This document shows positions 46,127 through 53,849 of a stretch of DNA of 64,000 nucleotides, one piece after another. Numbering within the stretch: the first letter of the stretch is position 1; each line of letters starts with the position of its first letter. A program made the translations under genes and the position numbers. The notes under the pieces were generated by a model. It made no database searches. It worked only from the letters and a program-made list of their open reading frames with translations, and was not told where the DNA came from. Source of the DNA: Paenibacillus crassostreae (GTDB lineage Bacteria > Bacillota > Bacilli > Paenibacillales > Paenibacillaceae); NCBI RefSeq assembly GCF_001857945.1, contig NZ_CP017770.1:4092001-4156000 (forward strand), read 5' to 3'.

Positions 46127-47119
46127 TTAACCCATAAATGGTGAAGTAGATGAACGAGTGACAAGTGTTGGTTCTAGGTATACTGAGGGTAATGATACTT
46201 TTTGATCGATCATCAGAAGTAAAGTTTGTACTGTCGTATTAACAATCTCTGTAAGGTCAACCCCAACGGCCGTTATAGGAACTTCAAGTTCATCCATTTG
46301 TCGGATATTATCATAACTAACAACTGACAATTGTTCTGGAACTCTAATTTGCAACTCATTAGTAGCACGCAATATACCTTTGGTGAGATCATAACTTCCA
46401 CTAATGATGGCGGATGGTCGATTTGGTAAGGTTAGCAATTGTTTAGTAGTGATATAACCTTCGTAGGTATCCAGACTTTTCATTGGCAAAAGAGATTCAG
46501 TTGTTAATTCTAGGTTATATTTGCTCATTTGCTCAATGAATGATGTAACCTTCTCAGATTGCAAAGGATCTTTAGATTTTATATTACCAACATAAGCAAT
46601 TCGCTCGTGACCAAGTGCAACTAGATGTTCTACTGCTAACTCTATGGCTTTACTTCGAGTAGCATCAATCGTAGTAAAGGGTGTTAGTCCATTAACACCA
46701 TAATAAAGGATAGGAACAGATTGTTGATCAGTAAAGGTCTGCACTCCTTCACCTTCACGATCATAGAACACTAGAATCGCATCACATTGCAGTCTCAAGA
46801 AAGTCTCGATCGCTTGTTCGGTCTGATTAATAGATAACAGCGTTGTATAATCATACTTGGCCAATTCATTGTTAATGCGAGTGATTAATGCAGATGGTGC
46901 AAAACGTTCTACGGAAGGCCACACAACACCAATTGTCCAACTCTTATTTGATACCAGTCTGCGAGCAGCGATATTAGGTCGATACCCTAATTCAAGAGCG
47001 ATTTCTAATATCCTCTGTTTCGTTATTTCCTGAACCAACGGACTGTCACGAAGTGCTTTACTTACTGTAGAGAAGCTGACACCTGCACGCTCGGCAATAT
47101 CTTTTATCGTCACTGACAC
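46127..47119 (-). CDS. LacI family repressor of the hexuronate/nickel-pincer operon
   Basis: A 330-residue LacI-type repressor. The headpiece SVTIKDIAERAGVSFSTVSK and the hinge GYRPNIAARRLVSNKS are canonical. The sensor domain contains GERIAYVGN-like HERIAYVGNIKSKDPLQSEK and PEQLSVVSYDN near 270. A longer frame reaches 47173, but it would run through an operator; GGAGGG at about 47130 fits GTG 47119. It is divergent from the SDR-lar-uxaE operon, and identical palindromes lie in front of both genes, which strongly suggests autoregulation and repression of the operon. The inducer is probably a hexuronate or aldonate. Confidence 0.93.
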   Translation of the reverse strand: MSVTIKDIAERAGVSFSTVSKALRDSPLVQEITKQRILEIALELGYRPNIAARRLVSNKSWTIGVVWPSVERFAPSALITRINNELAKYDYTTLLSINQTEQAIETFLRLQCDAILVFYDREGEGVQTFTDQQSVPILYYGVNGLTPFTTIDATRSKAIELAVEHLVALGHERIAYVGNIKSKDPLQSEKVTSFIEQMSKYNLELTTESLLPMKSLDTYEGYITTKQLLTLPNRPSAIISGSYDLTKGILRATNELQIRVPEQLSVVSYDNIRQMDELEVPITAVGVDLTEIVNTTVQTLLLMIDQKVSLPSVYLEPTLVTRSSTSPFMG

Positions 47120-47138
47120 TTCATAAATCCCTCCTACA

Positions 47139-47156
47139 AATAACAACGTTGTTATT
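47139..47156. promoter_or_regulatory. Operator 1: 18-bp perfect palindrome next to the lacI gene
   Basis: AATAACAACGTTGTTATT is a perfect palindrome with a central CG, as in LacI/GalR-type operators. It lies 20-37 bp in front of the repressor's GTG start and so would block its own transcription. Confidence 0.88.
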
Positions 47157-47201
47157 GTAACATAAATGAACAAAAACGATAAGGGATGATTTCGTTTAAA
47201 T

Positions 47202-47229
47202 TTGGTAGACAGTATAAATAAAGTATATT
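47202..47229 (+). promoter_or_regulatory. Promoter of the SDR-lar-gntK-uxaE operon
   Basis: TTGGTA (47202-47207) and TATATT (47224-47229) are separated by 16 bp. The predicted start point falls just before operator 2, so a bound repressor would sit on the initiating region. Confidence 0.5.
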
Positions 47230-47238
47230 ATTATTATG

Positions 47239-47256
47239 AATAACAACGTTGTTATT
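47239..47256. promoter_or_regulatory. Operator 2: identical 18-bp palindrome in front of the operon
   Basis: The same AATAACAACGTTGTTATT recurs exactly 100 bp from operator 1, 38 bp upstream of the first operon gene. Identity of all 18 bases argues for one repressor acting on both sides. Confidence 0.9.
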
Positions 47257-47293
47257 AACTGAATTGAGTATTTAACATGGAGGGACTATAAAC

Positions 47294-48061
47294 ATGAATT
47301 TATTTGATCTCACAGGTACAACTTCAATAGTCATAGGTGGAAATGGAGTGCTTGGAGGTGCGATGTCCGAGGCGCTAGCAGCTCAAGGTTCACGAGTAGC
47401 TATCGTAGGTCGTAACCTCGATAAGGCGAATGATGTGAAGCAACGTATTGAGAATGCCGGTGGTGAGTCACAAGTTTTTCAAGCAGATGTGACTGTAGAA
47501 GCTGATCTTAGAAGCGTGTTGGATCAAGTGATTGCATGGACAGGAAGTATTGATACTTTAGTTAACTGTTCAGGAACAAATAGTTCTACTCCATTTTTTG
47601 AACTAGGTATGGATGAATGGGATAACATTATGGACGTCAATCTTAAGAGTGTTGTTCTATCCAGCCAAATATTCGGTAAATATATGATTGAACAAGGTAA
47701 AGGCGGATCAATTGTCAATATTTCTTCTGTATCCTCTGATCCCCCATTATCCAAAGTGTTCACCTATTCTGCATCTAAAGCAGGAGTTAACAGTATAACA
47801 AAATTTCTAGCTCGTGAGCTTGCTCCGCATCAAATTAGAGTCAATGCCATTATTCCAGGATTCTTCCCTGCTGAGCAGAATCGTAAGATTCTATCTGCTG
47901 AACGGATTGAATCTATTATGACTCATACACCTATGAATCGCTTTGGTGATCCTGAGGAACTTCAAGGAGCGGTCGTATATTTAGCGTCTAAGAAAGCCTC
48001 CTCATTCGTTACAGGAACTTTTATCCGCGTAGATGGTGGATTTGGAGCGATGACGATATGA
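47294..48061 (+). CDS. SDR oxidoreductase, probable fructuronate reductase (mannonate oxidoreductase)
   Basis: A 255-residue short-chain dehydrogenase. IGGNGVLGGAM (14-24) is the cofactor loop, NISS (142-145) holds the serine, and YSASK (158-162) the catalytic Tyr and Lys. PGFFPAEQNRK near 192 and HTPMNRFGDPEEL with the C-terminal VDGGFGAMTI are, from memory, features of SDR-type D-mannonate oxidoreductases, which interconvert D-fructuronate and D-mannonate. A 5-ketogluconate reductase role is the main alternative. It is first in the operon, 38 bp past operator 2, and its TGA overlaps the ATG of the LarA-like gene. The presence of UxaE at the far end supports the hexuronate assignment. Confidence 0.82.
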   Translation: MNLFDLTGTTSIVIGGNGVLGGAMSEALAAQGSRVAIVGRNLDKANDVKQRIENAGGESQVFQADVTVEADLRSVLDQVIAWTGSIDTLVNCSGTNSSTPFFELGMDEWDNIMDVNLKSVVLSSQIFGKYMIEQGKGGSIVNISSVSSDPPLSKVFTYSASKAGVNSITKFLARELAPHQIRVNAIIPGFFPAEQNRKILSAERIESIMTHTPMNRFGDPEELQGAVVYLASKKASSFVTGTFIRVDGGFGAMTI

Positions 48062-49335
48062 GTGATCTCTTAAGTCAAATGTTGAAAGATATTCCCTTAC
48101 CTCGTATGGTAAAGATTCGACAACACTTCGATGATAGTAAACTTGAGGATCCTGTTGCAGAGTTGAAGATAAAGATGGATGAATCCGGATGTATTCCAAC
48201 GATCGCCATAGGAAGTAAGGTAGCTGTCGCAGTTGGAAGTCGAGGAATATATAAAATAGCTGAATTAACAAAATGTGTTATTGATGAATTGAAACAAGCG
48301 GGAGCCGTACCATTTATCGTTCCCTGCATGGGAAGTCACGGTGGTGCGACAGATCAAGGACAAAGTGATGTGCTTGCACATCTTGGAATTGATGAACAGA
48401 GCATGGGCGTACCAGTACGCTCTTCCATGGAGGTTGTTATGATCGATAAACTTCCGAATGGATTGCCTGTGTATGTAGACAAAATCTCTGCTACGGAAGC
48501 GGATGCGATTGTCGTTATTAATCGAGTGAAGCCACATACGGCTTTTCGTGGATCCATTGAAAGTGGACTATTGAAGATGATTGCGATTGGTCTGGGTAAA
48601 CAGAAGGGTGCTGAAGCAACTCATCAATTAGGATTTAAATATATGGCGGAGAATGTACCTGCTATGGCAAAGAGAATGATTGATAAGTTACCGATCGTAT
48701 TCGGGGTGGCTCTTGTAGAGAATGCCTATGACCAGACTTGTAGAATAGAGGTTGTTCCAGCGGCTGAAATCGAGCAACGTGAACCAGAACTTCTTGTTGA
48801 GGCGAAAAGACGCTTACCGCAAATTTTATTCCCTAATTCAGATGTACTTGTGATTGATTATATTGGAAAAAATATCAGCGGGGATGGTATGGATCCCAAT
48901 GTGACAGGACGTTACCCAACTCCATATGCACATGGTGGACCTGATATTAACAAGATGGTGGTATTAGATTTAACCGAAGAATCGCAAGGGAATGCGAATG
49001 GTGTAGGTACAGCTGATTTTACGACTCAAAGGCTGGTGGATCAAGCTGACTGGGTAGCTACTTACGCTAATGGCCTTACATCTACAGTATGTGCACCCAC
49101 TAAACAGGCAACAACGCTTAGTAATGATCGCGACGCGATAAAAGCTGCTGTAAAAACCTGTAATATTCTAGACTTCCATGAATGTAAACTAATTAGAATT
49201 CGAGATACGCTACATCTTGGGGAGATTGAGATTTCGGAGACTCTTCTTGAAGAAGCGAGAAAGAATTCTCGAATAGAGATTATTAGTGAACCATTCGTTT
49301 GGGAGTTTGATCAGGAGGGTTATCTTAGCAAATGA
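48058..49335 (+). CDS. LarA-like nickel-pincer-dependent 2-hydroxyacid epimerase
   Basis: A 425-residue member of the LarA (lactate racemase, DUF2088) superfamily. The nickel-pincer ligands can be placed by spacing: His94 in GSHGG, His160 in RVKPHT, Lys173 in LLKM and His189 in ATHQ. The intervals (66, 13, 16) are close to those of Lactobacillus LarA (66, 10, 16), so cofactor attachment through the lysine is likely. The GSHGGATDQGQ form and a different C-terminal half separate it from true lactate racemases. Neighbours are a mannonate-type SDR and gluconokinase, so D-mannonate/D-gluconate C2 epimerisation is the most consistent role. LarE, LarB and LarC are encoded downstream. It overlaps both neighbours by 4 bp. 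Confidence 0.85.
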   Translation: MSDLLSQMLKDIPLPRMVKIRQHFDDSKLEDPVAELKIKMDESGCIPTIAIGSKVAVAVGSRGIYKIAELTKCVIDELKQAGAVPFIVPCMGSHGGATDQGQSDVLAHLGIDEQSMGVPVRSSMEVVMIDKLPNGLPVYVDKISATEADAIVVINRVKPHTAFRGSIESGLLKMIAIGLGKQKGAEATHQLGFKYMAENVPAMAKRMIDKLPIVFGVALVENAYDQTCRIEVVPAAEIEQREPELLVEAKRRLPQILFPNSDVLVIDYIGKNISGDGMDPNVTGRYPTPYAHGGPDINKMVVLDLTEESQGNANGVGTADFTTQRLVDQADWVATYANGLTSTVCAPTKQATTLSNDRDAIKAAVKTCNILDFHECKLIRIRDTLHLGEIEISETLLEEARKNSRIEIISEPFVWEFDQEGYLSK

Positions 49336-50906
49336 ATAATGAACAAAACGTTGTAATTGCTGTGGATATTGGAACTACAAGTGTAAAAACATTAGTAATT
49401 GATGTGGCTGGACAAGTAAAGGGCGTACATTCCATTGGTTACCCACTTGATGTTCCACAAGCAGATATGGCAGAACAGGATCCAGAGCATATTTTTCAAG
49501 CTGTAGTTGATGGGATCCAGGCTGTGATTCTATCAACAGGGGTGGAAAAGGATGATATCTTATGTGTGTCATTCAGTTCAGCTATGCATAGTCTCATCGT
49601 CATGGATGAACATCACCGGCCGTTGACGCCAAGTATCATTTGGGCAGATCAACGAAGTGTAGATGCAGCTGAAGAATTAATTACTAGTGGCATCGGACAG
49701 TCTATTTATCAGAGTACAGGAACACCGATCCATCCGATGTCACCACTAACGAAACTGATCTGGTTACAAAAGAACCGACCCGAGATTTATAAACAAGCTT
49801 CTAAATTTATTGGTATTAAAGAGTATATATTTTATCGATTATTTAACGAATATACAATTGACTACTCGATCGCAAGTGCGACAGGTATGTTCAATATTCA
49901 TCAACTAGCGTGGGATGCTCAAGCGCTTCAAGTAACTGGAGTCGAATTACACCAATTATCTGAACCTGTTCCTACCACACATATAATAAAAGGAATGGTT
50001 CCCGAATATGCTTCAATGATAGGGATTAATGAGGGAACTCCGTTTGTTATAGGTGCCTCTGATGGTGTTCTTGCTAATCTTGGAATAGGCGTTATGGATT
50101 CAAGTGAAGTAGCTGTAACTATTGGTACCAGTAGTGCGGTTCGAGCCGTAGTTCGCAAACCAACACTTGATCCTGAAGGTCGATTGTTCTGTTATGCTTT
50201 GGCAGAAGATTATTGGATCATTGGTGGAGCTTCCAATAATGGTGGGGTGGCGTTGCGTTGGACAGTGGAGCAGTTGTTCTCGGATGGTGCAGCACCGTTA
50301 AGTCATCAACAATTGGAGCAATATACATCTTTTCTAGAAATCGCTAAACAGGCTCCAGCAGGCTCTAATGGGCTTCTCTTTCTCCCATTACTAACAGGTG
50401 AGAGAGCACCTTTCTGGGATGCAAAAGCAAGAGGTGTATACTTTGGATTATCAATAAGTCACCATAAGGCACATATGCTCAGAGCAGCTATGGAAGGGAT
50501 CATTTTCCAGATTGGCTCGATTGTATCTTTAATGGAAGGTCTATCTGTGACACCTTCACTCATTAGAGCATCGGGTGGAGTTCTACGCTCGGAGATCATC
50601 TGTCAGATGATGGCTGATGTTCTAGGGATTCCAGTTGAAATTCCAGAAGTGATTGAGAGCTCGGGATTAGGTGCAGCGAAGTTAGGGCTCTATGCTATGG
50701 GAATGATTGATAGTCTAGTGGATTCATCTTCTTCATCTAAGAATTCATCTCAGGTTCGCTTTGAACCTAATGAACAGAATCATCAAATTTATCAACAATT
50801 ATTACCGTTATATCAACAAGTCTATAATCAGTTAAAAGATAGTTTTAAGCAGATTGCCAAATTTCAAGTTTCAGATTCTTCAAATATTAAAGAAATGACT
50901 ACTTAA
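49332..50906 (+). CDS. gntK: Gluconokinase, FGGY family
   Basis: This enzyme phosphorylates D-gluconate to 6-phosphogluconate, feeding the pentose phosphate pathway. The 524 residues begin VVIAVDIGTTSVKTLVID; FSSAMHSLIVMD, TGTPIHPMSPLTKLIWL, FIGIKEYIFYRLF, FVIGASDGVLANLG and LLTGERAPFWD follow closely the order and wording of Bacillus GntK. RASGGVLRSEIICQMMAD near 415 is the nucleotide motif. The ATG overlaps the stop of the LarA-like gene. Its identity anchors the pathway model, because the epimerase between it and the SDR should then act on an aldonate. The last 25 residues are variable. Confidence 0.9.
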   Translation: MNNEQNVVIAVDIGTTSVKTLVIDVAGQVKGVHSIGYPLDVPQADMAEQDPEHIFQAVVDGIQAVILSTGVEKDDILCVSFSSAMHSLIVMDEHHRPLTPSIIWADQRSVDAAEELITSGIGQSIYQSTGTPIHPMSPLTKLIWLQKNRPEIYKQASKFIGIKEYIFYRLFNEYTIDYSIASATGMFNIHQLAWDAQALQVTGVELHQLSEPVPTTHIIKGMVPEYASMIGINEGTPFVIGASDGVLANLGIGVMDSSEVAVTIGTSSAVRAVVRKPTLDPEGRLFCYALAEDYWIIGGASNNGGVALRWTVEQLFSDGAAPLSHQQLEQYTSFLEIAKQAPAGSNGLLFLPLLTGERAPFWDAKARGVYFGLSISHHKAHMLRAAMEGIIFQIGSIVSLMEGLSVTPSLIRASGGVLRSEIICQMMADVLGIPVEIPEVIESSGLGAAKLGLYAMGMIDSLVDSSSSSKNSSQVRFEPNEQNHQIYQQLLPLYQQVYNQLKDSFKQIAKFQVSDSSNIKEMTT

Positions 50907-50954
50907 ATGATGAAATATGGCATTCGCTTCAATAGGAATGAAAGGGGTGATGAA

Positions 50955-51791
50955 ATGTCGACACTTCAGCAGAAATATGACTATCTAAAGCAGATATTAT
51001 CCGGAATGAAGCGTGTAGTGGTAGCGTTCTCCGGTGGTGTAGACAGCACTCTTTTACTAAAAGTTGCATTAGATACGCTTGGTCCTGCAAATGTATTGGC
51101 AGTAACGACAGATTCAGAAACATATCCATCACGTGAGTTGGAAGACGCCAAGAGGATTGCTCAGGAGCTTGGTGCACCTCATAAAGTGGTGTATACCTCA
51201 GAACTTTCGATACCAGGGTATGTCGAGAATACGGAGAATCGTTGTTATTTCTGTAAAAAGAATCTTTTCGAAGAGTTACTTCCTCATATCAATGATAGTG
51301 TTGAAGGATATAATCATTTATTATTTGGTCTCATTGCGGATGATATGAGTGAGCATCGACCAGGGGTTAAAGCAGCACGAGAATATGGTGTGCGTGGACC
51401 TTTACAAGAGGCAGATTTGTTTAAACCTGAGATACGAGAACTCTCTAGGGAACTTGGATTATCGAATTGGAATAAGCCTTCCTTCGCATGTTTATCATCA
51501 CGTATCGCTTATGGAGAAACGATCACACTTCAAAAACTAAGCAAAGTAGATCAAGCAGAAGATTATCTTCTTTCCTTAGGATTCCGTCAGGTACGTGTAC
51601 GAACTCATAATAATATTGCTCGAATTGAAGTTGAACAAAGTGAAATGACACGCTTAATTGAGTTGGGTAATGAAATAAGTAATCAATTGCGTAAGATTGG
51701 CTATGAATTCGTAACTATGGATCTCTCAGGGTATAAAAGTGGCAGTATGAATAGGGTATTGGAACGAGGAGGAAGTCATGAGCTCGTTTGA
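50955..51791 (+). CDS. larE: LarE, sulfur-inserting enzyme of nickel-pincer cofactor synthesis
   Basis: LarE adenylates and thiolates the pyridinium dicarboxylate made by LarB, the second step of cofactor synthesis. The 278 residues have the PP-loop AFSGGVDSTLLL at 24-35. Three cysteines stand out: Cys97 and Cys100 in NRCYFCKKNLF and Cys179 in SFACLSSRI, the last matching the sacrificial Cys176 of Lactobacillus LarE. The extra pair suggests a Thermotoga-like enzyme that holds a [4Fe-4S] cluster and works catalytically. The frame starts at 50907, but GAAAGGGGTG precedes ATG 50955. It overlaps larB by 14 bp. Confidence 0.93.
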   Translation: MSTLQQKYDYLKQILSGMKRVVVAFSGGVDSTLLLKVALDTLGPANVLAVTTDSETYPSRELEDAKRIAQELGAPHKVVYTSELSIPGYVENTENRCYFCKKNLFEELLPHINDSVEGYNHLLFGLIADDMSEHRPGVKAAREYGVRGPLQEADLFKPEIRELSRELGLSNWNKPSFACLSSRIAYGETITLQKLSKVDQAEDYLLSLGFRQVRVRTHNNIARIEVEQSEMTRLIELGNEISNQLRKIGYEFVTMDLSGYKSGSMNRVLERGGSHELV

Positions 51792-52458
51792 GGAATTGGG
51801 ATTCTGTAAGTTAGATACAGATCGTGAACAAAGAACGGGATTTCCCGAGGTAGTATTTGGTGCTGGAAAGACAAAAGAACAAATTGCGGTGATTGTTACT
51901 AGACTAATTGAGAAACATGGCCGTGTCATGGTAACCCGGTTAGCTCCGAATATAGCTGATGAATTAATGCTATTATTTCCCGAAGCGGTCTATCAATCTA
52001 TTCCTCGAATTTTCACATATGGAACAGCTAAACGTCTTTTCATAGGGAAAGTTACTGTGCTTAGTGGTGGAACTTCGGATATGCCTGTTGCTGAAGAGGC
52101 AGCGATCACAGCGGAGTGGATGGGATGCAAAGTAGAGCGTATTTACGATGTTGGTGTAGCTGGAATAGATCGATTACTCGCATTTCGCGAGAACATCCAA
52201 AGTGCTAATGTAGTCATCGTAGTGGCTGGTATGGAAGGTGCGTTAGCTAGTGTGGTTGGTGGTCTTGTAAGACGGCCAGTCATTGCAGTACCTACCTCAG
52301 TTGGATATGGTTGTCATTTCGAGGGACTAACACCTCTATTATCGATGATGACATCATGTGCAGCTGGCATTTCAGTAGTTAATATTGATAATGGTTTCGG
52401 TGCAGGATACAATGCCGCCATCATTCAACAATTAGTAGCGGAGGCGAGTCAGTCATGA
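51778..52458 (+). CDS. larB: LarB, NaAD carboxylase/hydrolase of nickel-pincer cofactor synthesis
   Basis: LarB carboxylates nicotinic acid adenine dinucleotide and hydrolyses it, the first step of the pathway. The 226 residues include the PurE-like core: VTVLSGGTSDMPVAEEAAIT near 92-111 for CO2 chemistry, YDVGVAGIDRLL, VVAGMEGALASVVGGLV and PTSVGYGCHFEGLTPLL. The N-terminal GFPEVVFGAGKTKEQ is also typical. The ATG at 51778 lies inside the end of larE, and the TGA overlaps the larC start as ATGA, so LarB, LarC and LarE should be made in step. Confidence 0.94.
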   Translation: MSSFEELGFCKLDTDREQRTGFPEVVFGAGKTKEQIAVIVTRLIEKHGRVMVTRLAPNIADELMLLFPEAVYQSIPRIFTYGTAKRLFIGKVTVLSGGTSDMPVAEEAAITAEWMGCKVERIYDVGVAGIDRLLAFRENIQSANVVIVVAGMEGALASVVGGLVRRPVIAVPTSVGYGCHFEGLTPLLSMMTSCAAGISVVNIDNGFGAGYNAAIIQQLVAEASQS

Positions 52459-53831
52459 GTAGAGTACTATATTTCGATTGTTTTGCAGGAATTGCGGGTG
52501 ACATGGCGTTGTCCGCGCTGATTGATCTAGGAGCTGATATCGAATATATTCGTGAACAATTGAAATCGCTTCCCTTTGATCCCTTTGAGCTGCAAGTTGA
52601 AACTGTTGTTAAGCAAGGAATGTCAGCTAAGAAATTAGTTCTTCAATTTGGAAAAGATGCTGACAATGCAGTACAAATCCATAGTCATGAACACAGTCAT
52701 GATCACGGACATAGTCACAGTCATGACCACGAACATGATCACGGACATAGTCACAGTCATGATCACAGTCATGATCATAGTCATGATCATAGTCATGATC
52801 ACAGTCATGATCACAGTCATGATCACAGTCATGATCACAGTCATGATCATAGTCATGAACACCGTAAGGCATCTGGAATTATTAAGGATATAAGAGAATC
52901 TTCTTTACCCGAGCGTGTGAAAAGTAGAAGCATTCGGGTGTTTCAAGCCATTGCTATAGCTGAAGGTAAGATTCACGGGATGAACCCCGAGGATGTTCAT
53001 TTTCATGAAGTAGGTGCAATGGATTCTATTATCGATATTATTGGGGTGTGTTTGGCTCTAGAGAATCTTGAGATTGATATCATCGAATCATCGCCAGTTC
53101 CAACGGGAAGAGGAAGAATGCGAATGGCACATGGTTTGTATCCGATTCCTGCCCCGGCTACTTTGGAAATTCTACAGGGTATCCCGTTAGATGATTTTGC
53201 TGTGGAGAGTGAATTGACAACACCAACAGGTGCAGGGATTCTCAAAGCGCTTGCGACTCGATTCGGATTACTCCCAGCTGCACCCATCGAAAGGATGGGA
53301 TACGGAGCTGGGACGAAGGATTTCTCACATCCCAATGTGCTTCGAGTATGTCTAATTGAGCAAGATGAGAAACAAATGCGTGAGAAGATTCATGTCCTTG
53401 AGGCCCAATTAGATGATTGTACAGGTGAGATGATGGCTTTCGCAATGGAGCGTTTGATGGATGCGGGAGCATTAGATGTATACTTTACATCTGTTTATAT
53501 GAAGAAGAATAGACCAGGAGTTCTAGTGACTGTGTTATCTTTACCTGAACATACCGACCAATGTGAAGATGCGCTGTTAAGAGAGACTACCACTTTTGGT
53601 GTTCGTAGAAGCGAATGGTCTCGCAAAATACTAGAACGTAAATGGGTTCAAGTGGATACGAAGTATGGAAGGATTCAAGTGAAACAAGCTTGGCAGGAAC
53701 AGACGGTTATCCATCAAGCCCCAGAATATGAAGATGCAGCAAAAGCAGCGAGAGCGCATGGAATTCCTATCAAGCAGGTATATGACGAGGTTACTGAAAG
53801 ATTATCTCAGGTTAACTATTATACGAAATGA
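52455..53831 (+). CDS. larC: LarC, nickel insertase, with an exceptional histidine-rich insert
   Basis: LarC puts nickel into the pincer nucleotide using CTP. The 458-residue protein is one uninterrupted frame, unlike the larC1/larC2 pair of Lactobacillus plantarum joined by frameshifting. The N-terminal half starts VLYFDCFAGIAGDMALSALI, the middle contains EDVHFHEVGAMDSIIDIIGV and LTTPTGAGILKAL, and the C-terminal half EAQLDDCTGEMMAFAMERL. Between about 76 and 136 every second residue is histidine, 31 in all, mostly as SHDH repeats, coded by a 12-bp tandem repeat. Other LarC proteins have shorter His-rich stretches at this place, so nickel storage or delivery is likely. Confidence 0.95.
   Translation: MSRVLYFDCFAGIAGDMALSALIDLGADIEYIREQLKSLPFDPFELQVETVVKQGMSAKKLVLQFGKDADNAVQIHSHEHSHDHGHSHSHDHEHDHGHSHSHDHSHDHSHDHSHDHSHDHSHDHSHDHSHDHSHEHRKASGIIKDIRESSLPERVKSRSIRVFQAIAIAEGKIHGMNPEDVHFHEVGAMDSIIDIIGVCLALENLEIDIIESSPVPTGRGRMRMAHGLYPIPAPATLEILQGIPLDDFAVESELTTPTGAGILKALATRFGLLPAAPIERMGYGAGTKDFSHPNVLRVCLIEQDEKQMREKIHVLEAQLDDCTGEMMAFAMERLMDAGALDVYFTSVYMKKNRPGVLVTVLSLPEHTDQCEDALLRETTTFGVRRSEWSRKILERKWVQVDTKYGRIQVKQAWQEQTVIHQAPEYEDAAKAARAHGIPIKQVYDEVTERLSQVNYYTK
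52680..52862 (+). repeat. 12-bp tandem repeat array coding for the His-rich stretch of LarC
   Basis: Nine units of AGTCATGATCAC (with C/T at one place) run in register from 52755 to 52862. The preceding 75 bp are degenerate copies, including two copies of a longer block with CACGGACATAGTCAC. The unit is 12 bp, so length changes keep the frame by four residues. Confidence 0.9.
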
Positions 53832-53849
53832 TATGGAGGATATATTAAT

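Noticed and set aside
52755..52862. CRISPR-like array
   Set aside because: The units are 12 bp with no spacers and lie in frame within larC.
52627..52893. Three overlapping open frames within larC (two on the minus strand, one on the plus strand)
   Set aside because: They exist only because the 12-bp repeat lacks stop codons in several frames. Their products are meaningless repeats of Met-Ile-Thr-Val or Asp-His-Asp-Cys type.
52455..53831. Programmed frameshift between larC1 and larC2
   Set aside because: The frame is continuous here, so no frameshift is needed.
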